Below, in pieces: positions 42,001-54,300 of a stretch of 64,000 nt of DNA (positions are counted from its first letter, which is position 1; every line of letters starts with the position of its first letter). Origin of the DNA: Malurus cyaneus samueli (lineage: Eukaryota > Chordata > Aves > Passeriformes > Maluridae). A program made the position numbers and the translations under genes. Location: contig CM019227.1 of the NCBI GenBank assembly GCA_009741485.1, positions 11,075,647 to 11,139,646 on the forward strand, in the 5' to 3' direction. The notes beneath the pieces are model-generated. The model was not told the DNA's origin. It saw nothing but the letters and a program-made list of their open reading frames with translations, and did not search any database.

Positions 42001-44832
42001 TAAAACCCCCCAAAGATCATTTGTGATTGAGCCAAGAAGGAATGTTACTTGTTAAGGCCAGGGGTTACTGAATGGGTAGTAGCAACATAACTTTATTCAG
42101 TTCATCTGGTGAATTCCTTTCAGTCCATCTCCTGCTCTGCAGCCCTTCTGAAATCAATGGAGAATGAACAGTGTAAAATCAGTATCAAAAGAGAATGAGC
42201 ATGCCTGAACCAGATTTTGCTCATGTTCCATTTTTGAACAATTCTTGATCAATATAAATGCAGATTAACTTTGAGCCTCCTTAACAATCCCCAATTCTAG
42301 CTAAAAGAATCATAAACATCTGAGCTGCAATTTCTTTCAAATATAATTTTATTTTCCCTATCTTTATTTTAACATTAAAAGAATGATGAAAAATCTCCTC
42401 ATATTATTTCTCAGCACACTATTGCTAGAAGGTGAACTGTTTATCCACACACACTCCACTCATTCTCACCCTTTCTTTTATCTGACAGGACCATCCTGAC
42501 CTTACTGACACAGTAAATACCAACTTTTCTCTAATGAAAGAACACTTAATTTCTGAAATTACTTTTTCTGTAGACTATCCCCGTGTGTCCTCACCAAAAG
42601 TTTACTGTTCAACAGGACAACTTTCACAGAGTTGAAGATGACATCTGAAATAGAATGCCTGTGCTGGCAACCTTCTTATTGGAACAAAATTATTTTATAA
42701 ATGCAAAAGTGAACTAGTGTGGAAAAGTTTAATATTATTGTAATTGAAGAAGTATTTAAAAGTAAAAATTACACTTGACACTGTAATTACATTGCCCTGG
42801 AGTATAATCCCAAAAGAACACAGAGACCTTTTGCCAAAGGTGATTTGAGTGTTAATATGGAACTCAACGTGGGCTCGTTTTAATTACATATGTGCCTGCT
42901 GAGAACATATGATAGAGTCCAAAAAGCTAATTCATTGTCAGCATGACAGCAGGACCCAATATTAAATCTTGCACACCAAGTAAATTTTCCAGATTACCAA
43001 TTACCACACAAAGATAGGATACACTGCAAATGTGGCAATCAGCATGAAAGCAAAACTACAAAAAAATATTGTCAAACAGAGTTCAGCTGTGGGCCAGCAG
43101 TGGGTATAGGAAATCTCCAAAACAGTCCATTCTTTTTTTGCTCAAAAGCACGGACATCCAGTTGGTCCATCTCTAACCCCACTGACACCAGATTCTCACT
43201 GATTTTCACAGCACTGATCCTCACTGGCATTCTAATAAAGTACACTGCTGTCTATAAAATTCTTTAGCAATATATAAACCCAGTTCCATGTGGATTTTAG
43301 CGTGCTTTTTTTCCTCCCCCTTTTTATACTTAGCTTTAAATTTTCTTCATTTAGAGAAATTACTGAGTGTTTTTTTGTTCTCGTCTCACAAGTCCCTGAC
43401 AGGTTTCTGGCACCAAAAAAAAGGTTGAGAATCAATTTATACCTCTTAATGCTAACAGGCATTTTGGTTTACTTTTAACTATGGATAAATTCATGCATCA
43501 GCCAGTATTTTCTAAAGAAAGTGCCTGGAGTATGAAGAGGATATGCTAAACCTGGGAAAACAAGACATAACCACAATTCTGAAGGCAGCAGAGACCCAGC
43601 CAATACTTGTAACTGCATCTTTACCTGCCTTTTTGTTGCTTTAGTGATGCATTATTAATTAATAACTACTGAGCGTTCCCAACAGAGCATTTTAGATAAC
43701 AGCTGAATTTCTTTAAGGATGATTATGAATCATAAAAGTATGTCTGCATTCCAAAGCAATAAACAAGCCCAGGTAGGGAGCCTGAACTGCTACAAAAACT
43801 GCCCTTTGAAGCCTGAAGTTCTAGGGATGCTAAATGTCTCCTGTGCAGTATTACACAATTTCCAGTCTAGATTAATCCAATTAATCTGAAGAAATGTAGG
43901 ATTTCCTCTGTTTTACCTCAGCACAGGCAAATGCTGTTTGAAAGAGAGAAGATGGCATTTTAGAAAAGCTGCAGGGTTGGTTTGGTTCACTGCTTCATCC
44001 AAATGAAGCTACACCAATTTAGGCCAGCTAACAATTAGAGTTTTCAGTTCTCAATTCAGATAATGAAAAGAAAATTATCAAATCACAGTTATTTCTACTC
44101 AAGATTTATGCAAATGATAAAAAATACTTCAGCAGCTCTGAAATGAGTTATTCAGGGATGATGCAAGGTTTTCATGTTCTACTTGAACTCTGGAGAAGCT
44201 TACAAAGCACTGAAGGTGTACTTAGGGCATCTCTGTGCTATTGCAGTGGGATGGTTTTAGATATAGCTGAAATACATTTGTAATGCTTTAAGATGAAAAC
44301 TCATCTGGAGATTCTATTTATCCATAAGATAATTTTTTCTATCTGCACCTCAAAAATGAAAAGCCACCTACTATTTCAATAAAATTCCAGCATTAGTTTT
44401 CAACAACATTGTTGCCTTCAGGGCAGAAAGGAACTCACATTCCTATTCACTCTTCACTAGATTTAGTTGCTATCTGAATAAGGATTTAGTTTGTTTTTTT
44501 TTTTTTCTATAGACTATGCTTAATATTTCTTTCTGCTGTTTAAACTGGTGCTTTCAGAGCAAAAAGGCAGCTTCAGCTGTGCTTGCTGATCCTTTTATCT
44601 GCATTTTAGAACAAATAAACCAGGCCTTTGTCATATAAAATTTGGTAGAAAACAAGTTACCTACACCGTTTTCTGAACAATGCAATACAAAATTATTAAT
44701 CTGTATTCAGACAAAAGAACACAAGTGAGGGGCTGTGCAGGGCAGAGCCCATGTGCCCCCTGCACCTCCCATACCTGAGCACAGACAGGGAAAGGTGCAG
44801 TCACCTGCAGCAGATCTCAGTGTGCCCTGGCA

Positions 44833-44982
44833 GACACAAAAGCTGTGTCCCATCTCTGACACAAAAGCTGTGTCCCATCTCTGACACAAAAGCTGTGTCC
44901 CATCTCTGACACAAAAGCTGTGTCCCATCTCTGACACAAAAGCTGTGTCCCATCTCTGACACAAAAGCTGTGTCCCATCTCT
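44833..44982. repeat. 25 bp minisatellite, six copies
   Basis: The unit GACACAAAAGCTGTGTCCCA plus TCTCT is repeated six times in exact register at 44833, 44858, 44883, 44908, 44933 and 44958, ending in a CT-rich tail. The copies look identical, which points to recent expansion or ongoing homogenisation. Because 25 is not a multiple of 3 and the unit has no stop on the minus strand in any frame, the array creates three overlapping open frames of 71-117 codons that are artefacts of the repeat. Confidence 0.97.
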
Positions 44983-46238
44983 CTCTCCTCTCTGCCTGCA
45001 GGAAGGAGCCACCCACAGCCTCCTGCCAGCCTTGCTGTGCCCTCTGAGGACAGGCAGCATGTGAAGGTCACATCACACTGTTCTGCTCAGGCCTGGAGAA
45101 CATTTTCACTCATCTTTCAAAGCAGGAAGAATTTGCTTTCAATTCCCCAGAAAAAAATACTACTGTACCTTCTCTTTCTGGTATTTCTTTCTGTCTTCTG
45201 ATCTTAATTCTTCCAGTTTATGGCCCAGTCCTTCTACAGGGATTCATAGCAAATAGAAATAATAACACCTCTCTTACTTTCAGATATTAAGATGGATCAT
45301 TATTCCTCCTGATGTGTTAGAAGATATTTATCAGTTTGAGTTATGAGGCCTTTCTGACTGTGAAGACTTAAACATCGATTTAATGCCAACTTAAAGACTC
45401 CTAAAAGTGTAGGAGATTGCATTAGATAAATAATTTAACAATAAAAGGTATATCAAGGTAGACATTATTGCAACCTTCCACCAATCAATCACCATTTTTC
45501 ATGTTTATCCAATTTTCATCTCAAGGCTCTGTTTATCAAATTGCCCAGACATACAGTACACAACTGAAATAACTTCATCATTGAATAAAATTGCATAGCC
45601 ATTAGAATTCTCTAATATCAAGATAGCTGACATTATGTTAAATATTGGCTTCAGTTCCATAGGGTAATAAATTTTGACCTAAGTCCAATCTTTCATAGAT
45701 AGCTGATTCATAATGAAGAATTACTGGTTTGTCACTTTACCTTGGGAAATTTATTGTGGAAACTAATATAGCACCGGGCAGTCTTTGAAATATATGATAA
45801 GTAAAACCACAGGTCCCTTCCTAAGCCCTGTGAAACAAAGGGAATAGATTTGGTTTGGTACAAAAATACCACACATACTAGTAGCTACCAGAAAAAGAGC
45901 GAAAGAGAGAAAAGAGAGAATTTTTCCTCCTTAGAGATACTTTTGTTCAGTAAACTCCCTTAGGGAATTCAGAGAAAACCCTGTTATTTTGTAACAAAAT
46001 TGTTTTCAAGTCTCTTGATAAACAGGATTTAAAATCCATATAAATACCAAACTAACATTAACACCACCACCATTTTTGCTCTGCATTTATCTGCAGTGGA
46101 ATTAAGGAGCTAAATAGGTGGTCTGTACAGGACCTGAGCAGTCTGAGGTGTCCCAATGAGCCTGTAACACATCAAAGAATGAACCCCAAGTTTCCCCAGT
46201 CTTAGTCTAGACCTGATTTCTGCTTAGTGCTTACATGC

Positions 46239-46481
46239 TCAGCCCATGATACGGTGTAATGGAGCATATTCTCGCTGTATCTCCTCAGTTGAGAGCTCTT
46301 TAATAATTTCTAGAGCAATCACATTGCATCTTTCCTTTTCTTCTTCTCTAAGTGATCCTTCTGCTTGGGTGGATTCCAGCAGAACTCTCGGAGTCATTTC
46401 AAGTTTGCACTGGGGCCCCCTAACATCACTAATTGATTTCCTAAAATTTTGCAGGCTGCAGCAATATAAAGCAAACACCAT
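46239..46481 (-). other. protein-like open frame, possible cryptic exon or relic
   Basis: This is an 80 codon open frame on the XYLT1 strand inside intron 3. From about residue 9 it reads as plausible protein with a charged amphipathic run (EGSLREEEKERCNVIALEII, then KELSTEEIQREYAPLHRIMG). An acceptor-like TTTATATTGCTGCAG lies near its start (about 46458). Spliced directly from exon 3 (phase 1) it would meet a stop, so it is not a simple in-frame XYLT1 cassette. I recognise no homologous family. It may be chance, a gene relic or an exon of a nested transcript. Confidence 0.25.
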
Positions 46482-48111
46482 GAAAACACAAATGTTTGCA
46501 TGTTTGGCAAATTATGTCTGGCAAATGGCCAGAAATGATTGAGAGAAATAAAAATAAGTGAACTTGTGTGTTAACTGCAGCCTTTTCAACTGTAAATGAT
46601 GGAGCTGAACCTAGTGGGATTAAGATTCCCTTTTTGATGACCAGGTTAAGAATGCCAGAGATGTCTGAAGCTTCCTTGTAATATTCCTCATGAGACTGTC
46701 AGAAGTGATTTTCTCATTTGTTTTTCAGGGATATGCAAGGTAGAACATTTTCAGAATCAGAAGTGCCATAAAACTGTTCTTATTCTCAAATACTGGATGG
46801 ATGGCCTTCGTTTTGGACTCCAAACTTCCACAGACTGGTAAGACAAGAATCCCTACCTCTTTATCTTTGCTTGCTCCTGTAAGAACAAAATTGTCTTGTT
46901 TATTCCTCAGTCAGCTTAAAATTTTGGTGACAGAAGTGCATAGAGACATTTTATGGCTCACTGATAAAGGTTACTGAATAAATTAACTGAAGTAAGACAT
47001 CACTTAAGAGGGGTCAGCAAAACTACTTTATTCCATCAGTTAAACCTCTAGCCCACTTGGCTTTTAACACTTCACAGGAAGCTTGGGTTTGTGATAACCC
47101 CCTGGCAGAAAATGATAGATTTGTTTACAAAAGCACATCAGCTCCACGTAGCCTCCCCCTGCTCTGGCTTGGCAAATCCAATGTGAGTTATACAGAAGCC
47201 TTTTTCACAATTACTCTTGGTAGCTCTACTCACAATTAATCTCAACCACACCTCCCTCAGCCATTTGTTTCTCTGGCATGGTGGCCAACTGAGCCAGGCT
47301 GGGTTTTCCCTTCTGAATTGGAGTATATTTCTCATACGCTTTTGAAAAAAAAAATGACCAAAGAAAATGATTCAGACAGAGAGAATGACTTGTGGATAAA
47401 TCCTCAAACCTGCTCAGAGTGTTACAGTGAAATTCTTCCAAAGCACCTGCACCTCAGTCCCATGCAAAAGAGAAATTACAAATGGGTAAAACATACATTG
47501 CAGTAAATTTCTCTTTCAAACTTCCCTTTTCCTCTCTACTATTCAGTCAATTGCCCAGAATGAATCACAGCCCACAAATAGATGGAGAACATGAAAATGT
47601 ATGGTTCTGTTTAGTCACACTACTGTCAAGCTCCACACTGTTATGCAGCACAGTAACACATGCACAATCAGAGCTCTCAGACAGAAAATACAGGGTTTGC
47701 AATGCTCTACTGCACACCAATATCCATTGGCTGGCTGGAAACCTTCCTTTGCAATTAAAACCACAAGGTGAGTAAGCAGCCAGACTGCTTAAGCTGCTGT
47801 TTACAGCCAGTCACCAACAAAGGTGTATTCTCACCATCAAAGTGTTTCTCTTATAACTTTTAATGAGTTACAGAAATTAATCGAGACTTCAACAAAACAC
47901 TTCCATTAGTATGGGCAAGAAAGTCTCCACAAAAGAGACACAATCTCCTTGCAACAAAGAGATGATGTGAGCCATTATATTCTAGTTACATGGACGGCTG
48001 CTCTGAACTTCAGTTGAGTACTGAGGCTTCCAATGAGATTTGTAGAAGACCCCTTAGACTGACAGCTTTTTTTTTTGGTTGTGCTCCCTGACAGGACCTA
48101 CAACTGTTGCA

Positions 48112-48337
48112 GATTATTGTGGGGAGGTTCAGGGTGGATATTAGGAAAATATTCTTCCCCAGAGGGTGGTTGGGCACTGGAACTCCCCAGGGCAGTGGTC
48201 ACAGCACCAAGCCTGACAGAGCTCAAGGAGTGTTTGGGCAATGCTCTCGGGCACAGGGTGGGATTCTTGTCCTGTGCCCGGTCAGGAGCTGCATCCAGTG
48301 ATCCCTGTGGGTCCCTTCCAACACAGGTCTGTGCTAT
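48112..48337 (+). mobile_element. CR1 LINE 3' end, plus orientation
   Basis: CR1 signatures appear in order: GGGGAGGTTCAGGGTGGATA, TTAGGAAAATATTCTT, GGGCACTGGAACTCCCCAGG, CTCTCGGGCACAGGG, then GATCCCTGTGGGTCCCTTCC and a degenerate terminal CTGTGCTATGA. The CTCGGGCACAGGG and TGTGGGTCCCTTCCAAC wording resembles subfamilies abundant in songbirds. It is antisense to XYLT1 within intron 3. The left limit is approximate because CR1 copies are 5'-truncated. Confidence 0.85.
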
Positions 48338-51300
48338 GAACATGCCTGAAGGACATCTGGTCATTAAAGTGGGCAAACACAGACAGAGGAATCGGCAAGA
48401 AAGTTGGGAATGAGCTCTGTAGATTCAATCTGATCCACGCACAGATGTGATGTATGTACAGCATCATAAAGATTTTATGCTCCAAATTACAAAGCCCCCA
48501 AACCATCAGCATGACAGAGGCCAGAAGGGTGATCTGCAAGAATCTTCACTTGCCATGGCAGCAGGGAACAATGCAAAGTAAGGAGAGTGGTGTCTAAATA
48601 AAAGGTTTTGACTCACAGGCTTTTGGCATAACTCAAAGGCAGTATCCAAACTGCTGTTAATAAAATGTGTGAAGTTGAAGTTATCACTGAATTTCATTGC
48701 CTGTGGAGAACAACACTGTCCCTCTAAAACACAGACAGTGTGCATCTGCTGCTGATGAGCAGGAAACTGGAATCCACATCTGAACCAAGCCTTTATAAGC
48801 TTAGTGAGGAGCTTAATATTTACCATGCACTGACAATCCAAATGTACCAATTCTCCTCAGTCTAAACAAAGGACATTGTTAGGGGGTAGAAGGGTCTTTC
48901 TTCAAAGTCCTCAGCACTTAGAAAAGTGGTAGCAGCCCAGGAGAAGGTGATGTGGAAGGGGAATGCAGGCCCTGGAGCACAGTCAGTTCTCTCCTGACAG
49001 AGCTGTCTGCAGAAGACTGGGTTTCACCATGAGAAGAACAATATTGAGAAATTCTGTTTTAAAAGGCAATAAGCAATTTAGCCCTGCAGAAAAAAATCCT
49101 GCAAATTTCAGTTTGAAAACACATACAACTGCTAATGAAATTATTGTTGAGAAACCTCAGAGTTTGAGTTATTAGATAATGATCTTCCTGCATGTAATTT
49201 TGCTTTTTGGCTTAAATCTTACACCATTTTTACCGTAACATCCATGGATGAAGCACTGAGCACAAGAGATGGTAGAGATCATTCAGCTGCAGCAAGCACT
49301 GCGAGAAAAGACTGAAAAATTCTTTGGCCTCCCTGGGGGCTGGTGAGAAAGCTAGAGAAGAAAAATGATGGACTTTTGCCATGGGCCTTTCAGTAGGGCC
49401 AGAATTTCAAGCCAATATCTTATTTTATGGTAAAACTGTAAAATGCTTCAGAGTTTAGTGTGCATTCAGCTAAGCCTGGTGGTGACAGCAGGGAGATGGG
49501 AGTGCTCTGTTCTTTCTCACAAAGGTGCCAATCAGGAGTAACTTATTTGACACAACTAAACGATCAATCAGTGACGTACTGTGGATATTAAAATAGTGTG
49601 AGCAGCGAATCAGAGCTATTCACTTCTAACACGCTCTCAAACTACCAGAGACAAGCATTTACTTGGAAGACTAAATATACAATGAGCAATTTTGAAATCT
49701 TTTTCAAGGTTGCTCAGCTACAGATTCTTGTCATTCAGGTTTTCTATAGAAGTCATGATTACCCATGGAGAAAAAAGACGGATGTTTTAAAACTACCTTC
49801 TGCATAAGAAATATTTGCAACAGAAACAAGTAAATTATGGGTTGGAATCTTAAAATGGCAATAATGTCCTGTAAGATTGGCTTCATGCCTAGATTGCTGG
49901 CATTTTAATTCAAAGTTAGATCTCTTAAACAACTCTTCCTCATTTCCAGGGGAAGACATTACCAACCAGCAATCTCATAAAGCTCAGTGACTCCCGAAAT
50001 ACATCAAAGAAATGTACCCTCTCACAAACCTTACTGAAACAGGGTACATTCCCTTTAATTGTATTTTTAATACTGTAACAATCCCTGTATATATTTAAGG
50101 TATTGTTTTCAAGAAGCCACAAAAGAGCAAAATTCTTCGCCTTGGCTCAGGAGGAAGGAATTAAATGTCAATACTTTCCCCCCAGTTGTTTTAAAATCGT
50201 ACAGTCAGAGCCATTGGCTTCAAACTGAACTGTGGCAGCCTCGAGCTGCAGCTAGAATGGCATTTCTGGAACATGACACTTCCCCCTTCTCAAAATAATG
50301 GTTCATCGGCTGCAGATTCTTGTGAAAACCCAGTTATTGCTAAGTAATGGAACTTGAAAAAGTGCAATGGTTACAAAGACAGAGCTGAATCTGTGCTCCT
50401 TTGTCCTTGGTGGCATTTTAGGCTTAAAACAAAAGGCAAATCTAAAACCTGCCCACTTGCAATTAGCATGTTACACTGACACTCTAGCACAGTTTTGTTA
50501 GGGTTGCAAAGTCGAATTAGGAAAGGATAACACTGAAGCTGCCAGTGCAGCCTTAACTCAAGCTCAGCCCGGTGCTGATGTGCACTGCTGCTGCTTAGCA
50601 CTGAATAGAATTAAGATAATTAGATGCCATGTTTCCTCTTCAGGGTCTGTCTGCTAAAATCACCATAATGAGTCCACTCCAGAGGCCCAACAACCATTTT
50701 AGATGAAAAACATAATGTATGGAAAATAGTATGGCTCAAGTTTTCCTTGTACAGGGGGAGGTTGGGTTGGCTGGTTTTGTTTTGGGTTGGGTTTCTTGGC
50801 CCTCCTGATCCCCTTCCCCACTCCCTCCAGTTCATACCCTTGTACCAGCATTTTTCTTTGGCCATAGTGGTATTTGACTTCCCCCACCAACACTCTGTCC
50901 ACACATTTCAGGATCACTGGGAAGCATTAACGATCACTTAAGTACTTTCCTTTCATCTCTGTACATACACAGTAATCTTTATCAAAATATTCACTGAGCT
51001 TCTGCTCCTCTCATGCTCCCTTCCCAGGAGGTTTGCAGCAAGGACATACTTAGCCATTCTCCTCTCCCACGCTTGCCCACGCTCCCCCTGTAATGCTCCA
51101 CGAAATGATAACGTTTTCCAAAACAGAGGCTTGGTGAGAACTAGGACTGCTGACCATCAATTTTCCAGCCCTGCTGCCCCCCACTCCTTGTGTAATGTGT
51201 TGCTCCCAGCCTTTCCTCGAGATGCCATTTGCCAGATGATTTCTGTAAGTCAGGGAGCGGGTCTGCAGCCTCCAGAGCCACAAATGATCACACAGGCCTA

Positions 51301-54300
51301 AGGTGGAGAAACGTGACCAGACAGCTGCATCACGAGAAAAAAACAGCAGCAACATCAGGCTGATTTCATTCTCCCACTTCTGAACCTGCAGATGATCTAG
51401 ACAGGAGCTATCTGTATTGAAATGAAAGAATTAATTGGCACAGACACCCAACAGTTTTTCCCTCACTGAATTTCTTCTAAAACCAAAGCTGTCTATGCAA
51501 GACAGCGCTGACAGAGCCAGCCTGTGCTCATCACAGCCTTATTTTGGGAAGAAGAATCCCTCAGCTATGCAATGCCACAATCTCACATATCCCTTAGAAA
51601 CACCAGTCCCGTTTTCTACAGTGCAGCTGTCCCCAGAGATGCAGAGAGGTCACAAAACATTGTCACTCTAGTCTGGGATGTCACAAGGCCATTTCTACCA
51701 ATTCCAGTTTCCTTACAAGATGCACATCATCTTCCTTCTGCAAAGAAACTTGTCCAGCTCCTGACCTACTGGCCAGATCCAGTTTCTAAGAGTAATTCAC
51801 ACCTTTGGCTCTCTGCCCAGGGAACAACTCATCTGTGAGCAGGGGGAAGTGTTTTGTCAGCTCTTACACCAGGGCTGCCTCATCAGTCCCTTCAAGTGAC
51901 CAGAGTCACCCAAGAGCAAGGCAGGGGCTTTCTGCATACCCAGACTGGTGACAGGGACTAATGTGCCCTTTGGGTTCGTGCATTGACATGAATTTTCATC
52001 ACTTAAATGATATCCTGCATTCCTCATCCATACAATGAGGCAGGGCCCATCCTCAGCCAGAACAACAAAGTATCTTTTCATTACTTACATCCCAGTTTTA
52101 ACTCTCCAAACTTGGACATGGGGCCTAACAGTAGTTAATCTGAGAATCAGTGGCAGCATACTCTTCCTGAGATCTCATTTTAATCCTGACAGTGCCACAG
52201 CTTCACGGATTTTATTAGAGTTGGTTCTGCTTCACACAAGTACAGGGAGAGACACATCAGTTATTTCATACATTCATTTCACCCAAAATGGAAGTACTGA
52301 ATCTTGAAAGGGCCCTTTATAATGAAAGCAGTGCTGGAAACATGGAACAGAACACAATCTCTGTACACGGTGTAATTACATCTTAGTGTTGTGGAGAATA
52401 CCAGTGCGTGGCTTAAATGCTATTAATTGTAAGCAGTTTTGTTCCACAGGATGTTGTTTGCTGATAACTACTCAATTAGGGTTATTTTGCAATTAGTCTA
52501 CTCACAGTAAATTTACTGCAACCAGAGTCATCTGTGGTGCAGCAAATTAAAATGCTGCCTGGGCTGCATGTGCAGTGGCTCTTCCATGCTCCTTAAACCG
52601 TGTACAGCTCACCACAGTGATTCTGTCACACTAACAAATTATACACACAGGAAAGCACCAGCAGCCAATGTCATTTGGAATCCTGAAACCAGCAGAAAAA
52701 GACAAATCTGGGGTTCAATGATCTGTAGATCAAACCCAGTGAGTCCAAAAATTCACTGCCAAAACCTTAAAAGCTAAACAAACCACACATTTATATAGTC
52801 ACTGTGTGCATACACATGCATATTGAGCAGGTGAAATCCTCCCTTTGCTTCGTTACAGCTCCCATTCTTTTAAAATTCTGTAGAGAATGCTCTCATTTCC
52901 ATACCTTGAAGAACAGCTCTGTACTACCCCACAAGTGTTTGGCATCTTAATTTCTTATCCTATGTCCTCCTGCAAACAACACCTCTTTCTGCTGAGTGCT
53001 CTGAAAGCATCAGATACAAACACTACAGACATTCAGATTGCTGTTACCTGTGTGTGCCAGTCAGTAAGCAGGGCTCCAGAGCCCTTTTCTCTCAGTTTGA
53101 AAACTAAAAGATTGTGTTTTCTAAAATAAAATGGAAAATTTTCTTCCCAGCAGCCTCTAAGAAGCTGAAAGTACTTTCTTCAGTGTGCTTCAGAGCAGCA
53201 TTATCAATAAGCAACCAGGGAGAAGGCAGTCTGATCTGCAAAAAACCCTTTCAGTGCTGATAAATGATTTGGAATGAAGGCAGCTTGATTATTTTCCTAC
53301 TTTATTATGAGTTGGGTTTACCCCACAGGGATGAAGGTAGTGGAAAACCTGTTTGATTTAAAAACTAAGAAAAGAAAACAGAAAAGCCCAGGGGAAATAA
53401 ATCAGGATCATTTGAGGCTCTCTGCTTTCCTAGAGACTTTTCATTTTCCAGAACTACATCTTAGAAAACACTTCTCAAAAAGCCCTGCAATGTACCTTTG
53501 GCCTATCTGGGGCCATAGATCTGGGTCAAGAATGAGCCCAGCTGGGTAACTGGTGATCAGGATTAGGACAGAGTCTCCCCTGGGGTTTTGGCAGCTGAGA
53601 GAGGCTGCCCCAGAGGAAGTCTGGTGCAGATTCTAACTGGGATGGTGCCTGTGATGACTGCTGGACCTGCTGACAATGACCAAGCAGGAATTGTGCTCTA
53701 TATCCATCCAGCAAACCTGCAAGGCAAGGGGTGACGAGCTGCAAACTACCACGATCCACATGGAAATGAAAAACAGAGAATTCAGGGACTTAATCCAGCC
53801 ACTGGGTCAGCAGCTGGGCTGTTTTCATCTCAGAAGGAGGACAGCAAGCAGAAATCACAACTCCAACACCACGCTGCAATGTGCAGTTGTGTAAGTGCAC
53901 TTGCACTGCTGCCCATTGCTGCTGGGCAGGGCCAGGGTCACAGAGGCCATGCAGGACTGTGCTCCTGTCCATGGTAACAACAGATCCTGCTGGGGGGAAC
54001 GGGGCACAGATCAGGTCACTTGTGCTTCATCCAAGGGGATTTTATCTAGGTACAGAGTGATGGGTATTTTAAAGCCAAGAATTCTCATTTAAAATTCTGT
54101 TTCTTGCCAAAACGTCTGCACAAGGGGAGGGACAAAGAAGGGAGGCAGCTGGTCCACATCCACCAGCAGCTTTGGTGAGCAGAAGAGAGTCTGGCACACC
54201 AGGAGAATCGGTGCCTGCAGGTCTGTAGAGGACGAGGCCAGAGCTGGCCCCAGCAAGGAAACATCTGCACATTGTCCACAGACTGCTCATCTCCATAACA

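Noticed and set aside
44707..45071. Three overlapping open frames with repeated peptide (RDGTQLLC, EMGHSFC, RWDTAFV)
   Set aside because: These come from a stop-free 25 bp minisatellite read in three frames, not from a gene.
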